From positions 1 to 20,216 of IMG/VR virus record IMGVR_UViG_3300044987_002817: a DNA stretch of 20,216 nucleotides; one strand, given 5' to 3'. The notes beneath the pieces were generated by a model, which was not told where the DNA came from, did no database searches, and saw only the letters and a program-made list of their open reading frames with translations. Positions 12,261 through 18,683 of the stretch are shown piece by piece. Source of the stretch: a virus. A program made the position numbers and the translations under genes. Numbering within the stretch: position 1 is the stretch's first letter; each line of letters begins with the position of its first letter.

Positions 12261-13394
12261 ATGAATACGAAGGAATGCACTAGATGTAAAAGTGAGTTAT
12301 CATTAAATTTATTTACAAAATCTTCCAAAAGTCCTGATGGTTTGCAATATGAATGTATTGAATGTGGGAAAGAACGAAAACGTGAATGGAGATTGAAAAA
12401 TAAAGATCGTCATGATGCTTATATGGTAAAATACAGAGAAGAAAACCGTGAGCTTTGTATAGAGAGAGGTAAAATATATAGAGAAAAGAATTTGGAAAAG
12501 GAATTACTCCGTTCTAAAAATTATAAATTGAAGAATCCGGTGATTAGACAATTGGGTTCTTATAAGACGAATGCAATTAAAAACGATGCTTATCACGAAC
12601 AACATGATCCGAAGATAGAAGCTGTTTTAATAGAAATGAAAATTAGATTGCAAAAATGTTTAGGTGTTAAATTTATATTACATAAAATAATCCCAATGAA
12701 TAAAGGAGGTTATCATCATCACCAAAATATTCAAGTTATACCAAAATCATTCGAGGGAATAGCCAATAAATTAATTAAGCACGATAATCCCATATTAAAA
12801 TATTGGGGGGACACTCCAGAATTTTTATGGGACAAGGCATTACAAATAGAAAATGTAAAATTAGAAATGAGTGGTAATAAAAAATGTTACTCATGCGATC
12901 AAATTTCCCCAATTGATAGCTTTTGTATATTACATAAAAAATTTAAAAATAGATCGTCTTATTGTGAAGCTTGCCACAACAAAAAATTTTCTGAATATTA
13001 TAAAAATAATAAAGAACAATTAAATATTAAAAAGAATAATTGGGATAAAAATAATTGGGATAAGGTATTATTGAGAAATAGTAAAAGACGAGCGTTAAAA
13101 AAGAACGCAACACATCCTAATCACGATCAAAACATTGAAAAAACATATGTTGATATGCGAATCAGGCTGGAAGATTGTCTAGGTATCAAATATAATGTTG
13201 ATCATATCTTACCTCTAACCAAAGGAGGTTATCATCACCATGGAAATCTCCAAACAATACCAGAGTCTCTTAACGACAGTAAGAGAGCTAATTTAAAATT
13301 TAGACACCCATCTCTGGTTCATTGGACGGAGCTTCCGGCGTTTCTGCTTGATCGAGTGGAGCTTCGACATTTGGAGCTTCTGAATCAGTTATAG
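12261..13394 (+). CDS. HNH homing endonuclease with internal duplication
   Basis: This 377-residue protein is made of two homologous halves. Each has a Cys4 zinc finger (C6, C9, C32, C35; and C209, C212, C235, C238), a basic linker, then an HNH-like domain (about 126-195 and 299-366). The second half has the DH of the nuclease (D314, H315) and N329 and N338. The first half aligns well (KGGYHHH in both), but DH is replaced by HK (141-142) and the last Asn is lost, so it is probably inactive. The last 32 codons lie antisense to the portal gene. HPSLVHWTELPAFLLDRV (349-366) still aligns with residues 176-193, so the overlap is truly coding. The gene is A+T-rich and faces the leftward portal. Confidence 0.85.
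   Translation: MNTKECTRCKSELSLNLFTKSSKSPDGLQYECIECGKERKREWRLKNKDRHDAYMVKYREENRELCIERGKIYREKNLEKELLRSKNYKLKNPVIRQLGSYKTNAIKNDAYHEQHDPKIEAVLIEMKIRLQKCLGVKFILHKIIPMNKGGYHHHQNIQVIPKSFEGIANKLIKHDNPILKYWGDTPEFLWDKALQIENVKLEMSGNKKCYSCDQISPIDSFCILHKKFKNRSSYCEACHNKKFSEYYKNNKEQLNIKKNNWDKNNWDKVLLRNSKRRALKKNATHPNHDQNIEKTYVDMRIRLEDCLGIKYNVDHILPLTKGGYHHHGNLQTIPESLNDSKRANLKFRHPSLVHWTELPAFLLDRVELRHLELLNQL
12702..13237 (+). repeat. Pair of 17-bp direct repeats inside HNH gene 2
   Basis: AAAGGAGGTTATCATCA occurs at 12702-12718 and again at 13221-13237. Both encode the start of KGGYHHH. They mark the internal duplication at DNA level. The rest of the two halves has diverged. Confidence 0.8.
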
Positions 13395-15123
13395 CTGCGC
13401 CAGAGCCTCCAAAATCTGGAGGCATCCCACCACCTCCACTTGATCCTCCCATGGCTCCCATATCACCACCAGCTTCGCCTCCAGCTTGTTGAGCTAATAA
13501 CTCTTTGTAGTTGGGTCCGAGTGTTTTTATTTGTTCGATTTCAAACATGTGTTCCGCTTCCACCTTCTTGAAATGTAGGTTGGCAAGGATATCGGAATCT
13601 CTCCAATCCAGATATTTCTTCATGGCATAAATCGTGGATACCATTTCATTACCCGTAATGTTATTGAAAGTCTCAATCTTAAGATTGAGCTTCTGGCTCT
13701 CCCGCATATCATAGAAATTGGTGGGAACATTGAATTCCACGCGGATATTGTCATCGAACAAATCCCAATCATCGAACATGTCCTTGAACTTGAGGTGTGT
13801 GATAAACGCTCTCTTGATACCTTGGGCAAAGCGTTGTTGTTGACGAATGATCATCTTGGCAAACTTCAGTTCTTCCCGAAGCATCTCCGTTCCATCATTA
13901 TAACCCGTTTCATTATTCAAACGAGAAGTTGGAGTCTTGAGAGAACGATATAATTTCTTGATGAACCAATCAAGAGGTTCCATATTACCATCCGACATTT
14001 GACCCCCAAATGTTTCAACTGTAGTTGCCTCTTGTCCTTGTCTCTTGGCAAACCAGAATGAATCAAGCGTGGATTGAGGTGCGTATTTCTTGACAATATC
14101 TCCCTGATCCATGTCAAACGTCTTGGTTGACCAGTATTGGCTCTGTAGCTTGCGTAGGTAGGCTTCTGCTGCGGGGACGGGCAATCTTCCCACATCCACG
14201 TTGAAGAGGAAGCGGAGGGGCGCATGAACCATTCTGTGGATCACCACGGAATCCTCAATCATGGAAAGCTGTCTGTAAGCTCTACGGCAATTCTCAATGA
14301 AAGGAATGATAAAATCCTTGGTTTCATTATATTGCCCACTGTTCACATAGAGGACTTGGTTTTGTTCAAAGGGAATGTATTCATAGCGTTCTACCTTTTT
14401 ATTATCCACCGAAGAGAAGATTGGCTTCTTGTAAATGAACGCTTTCACCAACATCGTCTGAATGTTGTCATATACAGGATCAAATTGTTCAGCAGGGAGG
14501 TTTTTGATGGCAACTACCCCTTGTTTGATATAATCATCTTTTAGAATCAATTCAAAGAACAGTTCGCCTTCAATAAGAAATTGGCGGAAATAATTCCAAC
14601 CATTGTCTTCCAGTTCCATCATGGCAACGAAACGGGAGAATTCCTTCTCAATCTCCTCTTTCTTTTCCGATTCCAGATCAGTATTACGGATTTCTAGAGT
14701 TACAATCTCTCCGTTCTCATCCACATTGATCGTCTCATCGCAAATCTCATCCATGGCATCCGCCACTTCAGAGTAAGCGGCAATCATGCGGTAGTCCCGC
14801 AAACGCCCCGGTTTTTCCTCCGAAGCTTGGGAATACATCAAATCCGTAAAGGACTTGTCTTGGTAAATTGCGGAAAATGCAGTGTTGTTCCAGTCGTTAT
14901 TGAGAGCTACGGAATTTCTAGCAATCGCTTCCGGTCTGCGTAAACCAATCTTTTGGAAATATTTATATTTTGTATTCTTCGCTTCGTCAGGAGTCTTCTC
15001 AATGAAATTCCCGCGATTCTTCAAATAGGATTGCATGTTCCTATCAAATGTGGAACCTTTACCATCCGTTCCTTGGTATTGTTTGTTTGAAGATGGTGTT
15101 GTTGAACTGCCGATACCCGCCAT
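13300..15123 (-). CDS. gp20: Portal vertex protein (T4 gp20-like)
   Basis: This 607-residue protein forms the dodecameric DNA gate at one capsid vertex and nucleates head assembly. Gp20-type features are YRMIAAYSEVADAMDEICDE (111-130), NYFRQFLIEGELFFELIL (177-194) and the conserved core MIEDSVVIHRMVHAPLRFLFNVDVGRLP (288-315). Next come GQEATTVETFGGQMSDGNMEPLDWFIKKLY and SRLNNETGYNDGTEM. The C-terminal 60 residues are low complexity, Gly/Met then Glu/Ala/Pro, and the last 30 overlap HNH gene 2 on the other strand. The start ATG lies 6 nt after TTAAATA. No intron or intein is present. The length is slightly above T4 gp20 because of the tail. Confidence 0.95.
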   Translation of the reverse strand: MAGIGSSTTPSSNKQYQGTDGKGSTFDRNMQSYLKNRGNFIEKTPDEAKNTKYKYFQKIGLRRPEAIARNSVALNNDWNNTAFSAIYQDKSFTDLMYSQASEEKPGRLRDYRMIAAYSEVADAMDEICDETINVDENGEIVTLEIRNTDLESEKKEEIEKEFSRFVAMMELEDNGWNYFRQFLIEGELFFELILKDDYIKQGVVAIKNLPAEQFDPVYDNIQTMLVKAFIYKKPIFSSVDNKKVERYEYIPFEQNQVLYVNSGQYNETKDFIIPFIENCRRAYRQLSMIEDSVVIHRMVHAPLRFLFNVDVGRLPVPAAEAYLRKLQSQYWSTKTFDMDQGDIVKKYAPQSTLDSFWFAKRQGQEATTVETFGGQMSDGNMEPLDWFIKKLYRSLKTPTSRLNNETGYNDGTEMLREELKFAKMIIRQQQRFAQGIKRAFITHLKFKDMFDDWDLFDDNIRVEFNVPTNFYDMRESQKLNLKIETFNNITGNEMVSTIYAMKKYLDWRDSDILANLHFKKVEAEHMFEIEQIKTLGPNYKELLAQQAGGEAGGDMGAMGGSSGGGGMPPDFGGSGAAITDSEAPNVEAPLDQAETPEAPSNEPEMGV

Positions 15124-15129
15124 ACTTAT

Positions 15130-15136
15130 TATTTAA
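15130..15136 (-). promoter_or_regulatory. Late-promoter-like motif TTAAATA before the portal gene
   Basis: Reading leftward, TTAAATA then 6 nt (ATAAGT) and ATG at 15123. It lies in the 40-nt gap after the 102-aa gene. Confidence 0.6.
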
Positions 15137-15163
15137 GCGGAATCTTCAATTATTCAATGAAAT

Positions 15164-15472
15164 CTATTTAGGTATTTCAAAAGTGGAACCATCTGGTAAT
15201 TGAACTGCTGTCGTGGACGATGGTAACATACCAGTCTCAATTGCATCATACAAAGCATTGGAAAAATATTGTTGTTGATACTCACTCATTGGAAATTTGA
15301 AAGTTACTGGTTCTCCACCGCTAGAATATCCCATTAACATTTCCAATTCACCGTCTGGTGTTCTGGTCGAAAGATTTCCAAATTCATCTTGCTCCAATTT
15401 AACAATACCTGATTGTTCTGAATACATCTCTGTTATAAGATTTGAAATTGCAAATTGATCTTTCGTAGTCAT
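15164..15472 (-). CDS. Small acidic protein of unknown function
   Basis: This 102-residue protein starts MTTKDQFAISNLITEMYSEQ. The frame is open to 15517, but the ATG at 15472 follows CTAAATA by 5 nt, and the extension would overlap the gp15-like gene. The sequence is acidic, with beta strands ending in two short turns (PDGELEML and LPDGSTFEI) and a middle helix (SEYQQQYFSNALYDAI). The N-terminus may be a helix like those of capsid-packaged proteins. No known domain is seen. It lies between gp15-like and portal genes, which suggests a head or connector-linked role. Confidence 0.65.
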   Translation of the reverse strand: MTTKDQFAISNLITEMYSEQSGIVKLEQDEFGNLSTRTPDGELEMLMGYSSGGEPVTFKFPMSEYQQQYFSNALYDAIETGMLPSSTTAVQLPDGSTFEIPK

Positions 15473-15477
15473 GATAT

Positions 15478-15484
15478 TATTTAG
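15478..15484 (-). promoter_or_regulatory. Late-promoter-like motif CTAAATA before the 102-aa gene
   Basis: Reading leftward, CTAAATA, 5 nt (ATATC), then ATG at 15472. It lies in the 26-nt gap after the gp15-like gene. Confidence 0.65.
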
Positions 15485-15498
15485 TTGAATTGTTTTTT

Positions 15499-16578
15499 TT
15501 AATAGGATGCAACCCATCCCGCATCATTAGCTGTCACAAAAACCATATTTCCTGACAAATTACTAAAATAATTGGAACTTAGCGACACCGTGACAATATT
15601 ATCATTCACTGTGGTAATCACATTCTCTGGTAACTGGTATGCGGAAATGGTGGGGAACTTGGCAGTGTCAATCTCCGTATATACCAATTCGGGAATATTA
15701 TAAGCACCTGATAGATACCAAGTGTTATTATATCCAAATCGCTTACCATAGAATTGGAAGTTCCTGTCATTCAATTCCGTGACAACCAGAGAATCCCCTT
15801 GGTGAATACCGTTGATGAAATAATTGGTGAATTCTGGATATGCACTGATTGATACGCTATCCGTCACCACTCCTTCAGCACTGATCGCATCAAAGAGATT
15901 GTAATCACAGAAGCGGCTGCTAAACGGAAGCGCATGAAAGTCAGCATTGATTACATAGATTGGTGCTTGGGTCTGATTGTAATCCTTGAACAACCATCCC
16001 TTGACCGTGAAAGAAGTGGAAGCAGAAATTCTCCATTTCACATCGGGAGACAAGTCCTTGGGATTTTCATAGGAAATATCTCCCGACCACTGAATTTCCG
16101 AACGAATCTCATCAATGAACGGCATGTTGAATTTTTCAGGAATTTTCCAAGAAACCATGATATATGGATTGCAATTCACCACGAAATTCTGAATGATCTG
16201 ATCCAAATCCTCCTTGAAATAGCAGATGATGTTCACATCCAGAGTAAGATTTACGGGAATTGGTTGGGGAATTTTAGCCATCCGATTCGTGGAATCCAAC
16301 TGTTTTCTGTAAATAAATTGGCCTTTATTATGGATACGGGACGGATCACGCGCCAATGAGGTTTGCTCAATCGTCACCACGGGTAGGGTGAGTGTCTTGG
16401 CTCTATCGCTCAGATCGAGGAGAACACGGTGTTTCGGTCCATTGACGTATCGAACCTCAATCTTCTCCTTTGCTACACGGGTGCGAGCATCATAACGATA
16501 TACGAATGCATCGTCAAACGCTGCAACGAACATGTTGAGGAGTTGGGAATTTTCAAAGAAGTAATTGTAATCGTTCAT
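15499..16578 (-). CDS. Tail sheath stabiliser / completion protein (T4 gp15-like)
   Basis: This 359-residue protein resembles gp15 of T4-type phages, which caps the tail tube and sheath and joins the tail to the head. The matching pattern is an N-terminal helix (LLNMFVAAFDDAFVYR), KIEVRYVNGPKHRVLLDL (39-56), then TLPVVTIEQTSLARDPSRIHN (64-84). It is followed by IPQPIPVNLTLDVNIICYFKEDLDQIIQNFVVNCNPYI (103-140), where the proline pair and the DLDQIIQN helix are typical. The C-terminal third is beta-rich and not recognised, and it makes the protein longer than T4 gp15. The gene lies upstream of the portal gene in transcription order. The promoter-like motif is 19 nt from the start, so this transcript should have a short leader. 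Confidence 0.65.
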   Translation of the reverse strand: MNDYNYFFENSQLLNMFVAAFDDAFVYRYDARTRVAKEKIEVRYVNGPKHRVLLDLSDRAKTLTLPVVTIEQTSLARDPSRIHNKGQFIYRKQLDSTNRMAKIPQPIPVNLTLDVNIICYFKEDLDQIIQNFVVNCNPYIMVSWKIPEKFNMPFIDEIRSEIQWSGDISYENPKDLSPDVKWRISASTSFTVKGWLFKDYNQTQAPIYVINADFHALPFSSRFCDYNLFDAISAEGVVTDSVSISAYPEFTNYFINGIHQGDSLVVTELNDRNFQFYGKRFGYNNTWYLSGAYNIPELVYTEIDTAKFPTISAYQLPENVITTVNDNIVTVSLSSNYFSNLSGNMVFVTANDAGWVASY

Positions 16579-16597
16579 TTTTTACACGGTCTGATAA

Positions 16598-16604
16598 TAC
16601 TTAA
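16598..16604 (-). promoter_or_regulatory. Motif TTAAGTA upstream of the gp15-like gene
   Basis: TTAAGTA reading leftward, with the ATG 19 nt downstream (16578). By T4 late geometry the transcript would carry a leader of about 14 nt. It is an exception to the usual 5-nt spacing. Confidence 0.45.
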
Positions 16605-16663
16605 TATAATAACCTTCTCTCAACTTTTTTATGAAAAAATCATGGAAAAATCATTAAAATTTA

Positions 16664-16670
16664 CTAAGTA
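16664..16670 (+). promoter_or_regulatory. Motif CTAAGTA before the ribbon-helix-helix gene
   Basis: CTAAGTA followed by 7 nt (ATATAGT) and ATG at 16678. It lies in the 99-nt divergent gap from the gp15-like gene, which is otherwise A+T-rich and holds no convincing ORF. Confidence 0.5.
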
Positions 16671-16677
16671 ATATAGT

Positions 16678-16821
16678 ATGGAAACAATAAAGAAAAAAAT
16701 AGAACTGTATGTGACTTCCGAGATGAAGGAACAAATTCGTAAAATTGCTAAGAAATCTGGTCTGACTATGACCGAATATATCAAAAGAATACTAGAGGAT
16801 AAATTGAATGAGACTAACTGA
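16678..16821 (+). CDS. Ribbon-helix-helix (CopG/Arc-like) DNA-binding protein
   Basis: This 47-residue protein, METIKKKIELYVTSEMKEQI..., fits the ribbon-helix-helix pattern: a short basic beta strand (KKIELYVT, 6-13), helix A (SEMKEQIRKIAKKSG, 14-28), a turn, then helix B (MTEYIKRILEDKL). Such proteins dimerise through the strands, which enter the DNA major groove. Most are repressors. The end of the gene overlaps the GIY-YIG start by 14 nt, so the two form a coupled unit. It could repress its own promoter, limiting endonuclease levels, or help target the nuclease. It was found by direct translation. Confidence 0.75.
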   Translation: METIKKKIELYVTSEMKEQIRKIAKKSGLTMTEYIKRILEDKLNETN

Positions 16822-17581
16822 TAAATTTGAGAACAAACCGGGGGTGTATATCATTCGCAATGAGGTGAATGGGAAGTATTATATTGGGGAAACGATGAAT
16901 ATCCATAAACGAATAAGTGAACACCGATCCCATAAACACCAAGTTATTTCAAAAGCTTTTAAAAAACATGGTATTAATAATTTCCACGTAGAAATATACT
17001 ACCTACCAGATGTCAATAAAACATTTTTACATGACTTAGAAGAACAATTAATAATAAAATATAATTGTTTGGTTCCACTTGGGTATAATGTTTGCACTAG
17101 AGGTTTAGATAATACTGGAAGAAAATATAGTGAAGAAAGTAGAAAAAAAATGTCACTAGCTAAATTAGGAAAGAAAGCATCACCTGAAGCTAGAATAAAT
17201 ATGAGCTTATCTAAGAAGGGTAAGAAAAAGAAACCATTCACAGAAGAGCATAGGGAAAATATTAGAAAGTCTAGATTGGGGGTTAAAGCTTCTCCAGAAG
17301 CTATTGAAAATATGAGAAGATCACAAAAAATCCGAGCTAATTCCGAAGAAGGAAAAAGAAAAACTGCTGAAATAATGAGAAAACGATACGAAGACCCCAA
17401 CGAAAGATTAAAATTATCTCTAAAATTGAGCGGTGAAAATAATCCAAGCTATGGTAACCCAGTTCCAGAAGAACGAAGAAAAAGAATTTCTCAAAGTTTG
17501 ATGGGAAATAAAAATGCCATAGGCGGAAACAAAATTAAAAATTCCCAAACCCCATTGGACGATCCTCAAACGACTTCGTAG
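16808..17581 (+). CDS. GIY-YIG homing endonuclease with NUMOD3 repeats
   Basis: This 257-residue protein has an N-terminal GIY-YIG nuclease domain: GVY (12-14) and YIG (25-27), catalytic R35 in NIHKRISEH and catalytic Glu near E79 in LEEQLIIKYN. The rest is a basic DNA-binding tail with several NUMOD3-like units (YSEESRKKMSLAKLGKK at 107-123, FTEEHRENIRKSRLGVK at 144-160, EERRKRISQSLMGNKNA at 221-237). This layout matches SegA-type T4 endonucleases. The gene is A-rich. It overlaps the ribbon-helix-helix gene by 14 nt at the start. Its last 47 nt are antisense to the end of the AAA+ ATPase gene. It is free-standing, with no sign of an intron. Confidence 0.92.
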   Translation: MRLTDKFENKPGVYIIRNEVNGKYYIGETMNIHKRISEHRSHKHQVISKAFKKHGINNFHVEIYYLPDVNKTFLHDLEEQLIIKYNCLVPLGYNVCTRGLDNTGRKYSEESRKKMSLAKLGKKASPEARINMSLSKKGKKKKPFTEEHRENIRKSRLGVKASPEAIENMRRSQKIRANSEEGKRKTAEIMRKRYEDPNERLKLSLKLSGENNPSYGNPVPEERRKRISQSLMGNKNAIGGNKIKNSQTPLDDPQTTS

Positions 17582-18680
17582 AAGTGTTTTCTTTATGATA
17601 ATTGAAAATATCAGCCAGTGTCATTTCCTTGTCAATTGTAATATCAAGATTACAATGATCAGCTAATCTCTGACCATCTTTAATGGAAAGCTCTCCGAAA
17701 CGGTATTCTAGGTAGAGCCTACCCTTACGCAATAAGGCTGGATCAACTTTTTTCAAATCGCAATTGAATGTGCAAATGATACGCATACCCATACAGTCGC
17801 GGAGGAAACCATCGGTCATACCCAAAATATTTTGTGTTCCCGAATTCCTATCAACTGATAATATTTCTTCCGCATCTTCGATTAATAATATGCATCCGCG
17901 ATTATCTAACATGAATGATATGAAAGATGGTTGGGAGATCACCGATACCATGGAGGGTGGAATATAGATCACATCATCTTCACATTCGGTGATGAGATTT
18001 TTAATCAGGTTAGATTTTCCAGACCCCGGCACCCCATGAAAAAGTAGCAAACTTTCTGGATGTTTATCCTTAACAAAGCTCATAATTTTATCTTTTGGAA
18101 ACGCTTCTCCATAATATAGATCATATCTATCATCCTTAATTTCAATATCAGCAAAACTCGTTTTCTGCTTAGTTAATCCATGCTGAGTCTGAGCAATCAT
18201 ATAAAAGTTCTTTTCAGAAGTGGGGAGAAACAGAAATTCCCCATCCACAAATTCTTTCAAAAATTCCTCAATATTTTTTCTATTCTTAATCAGAGGTGAA
18301 AAGCTAATAGTGATCCCTCCACTATTTGGCGAGAAAACCTCCCCCTCATCATCCTCTTTCTCAACCTTATCTTCCGGCATACCAAATGTAGCCCGAACCA
18401 TAAGCGTCAGATCGTCGCAGTAATAATACCCCGTGTTGTATTCGTTGATCTTGTATTGTTGTGTGACATCGAATTTCCATTTTCTCAGGAAATCATGGAT
18501 TCTCTCAAGCTGCTGCTTGTCAAAAAGATAGTCATCTATTGCCAAAGACACATAGGAGATATTCCCATATTTCTGCTCAAATTCTTGGGGGTAATCGGAA
18601 GAGCCAAGGAATTTCCCCTGATGGGAAACCCAGAACACGTTCTCCAACGATTTGTCGATTATTGTTTTTAATTTACTCAT
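17535..18680 (-). CDS. AAA+ ATPase, BCS1/Rvb-like core
   Basis: This 381-residue protein has an unrecognised N-terminal domain (1-190) and a C-terminal AAA+ module. It has Walker A GVPGSGKS (216-223), a Walker B-like CILLIEDAEE (263-272, ED pair as in BCS1), a sensor 1 Asn in CTFNCDL (N306), and DPALLRKGRL (313-322) with Arg residues that can act as fingers. It probably couples ATP hydrolysis to remodelling a protein or DNA complex; the substrate is unknown. It starts 3 nt after the helicase stop, so the pair is co-transcribed and coupled. The C-terminal 15 codons overlap the convergent GIY-YIG gene. No clear late motif precedes it, so it may be an early gene. Confidence 0.85.
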   Translation of the reverse strand: MSKLKTIIDKSLENVFWVSHQGKFLGSSDYPQEFEQKYGNISYVSLAIDDYLFDKQQLERIHDFLRKWKFDVTQQYKINEYNTGYYYCDDLTLMVRATFGMPEDKVEKEDDEGEVFSPNSGGITISFSPLIKNRKNIEEFLKEFVDGEFLFLPTSEKNFYMIAQTQHGLTKQKTSFADIEIKDDRYDLYYGEAFPKDKIMSFVKDKHPESLLLFHGVPGSGKSNLIKNLITECEDDVIYIPPSMVSVISQPSFISFMLDNRGCILLIEDAEEILSVDRNSGTQNILGMTDGFLRDCMGMRIICTFNCDLKKVDPALLRKGRLYLEYRFGELSIKDGQRLADHCNLDITIDKEMTLADIFNYHKENTSTKSFEDRPMGFGNF

Positions 18681-18683
18681 TTT

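Noticed and set aside
15934-16359. 141-codon rightward frame antisense to the gp15-like gene
   Set aside because: The sense frame carries family features, while this frame has no upstream motif and random-looking composition.
12261-17581. Group I introns or inteins linked to the homing endonucleases
   Set aside because: The portal, AAA+, nrdA, nrdB and thyX frames are continuous and of expected length, so the endonucleases are free-standing.
17764-18671. Rightward frames antisense to the AAA+ gene
   Set aside because: The leftward frame has Walker A, Walker B and sensor motifs, and these frames have none.
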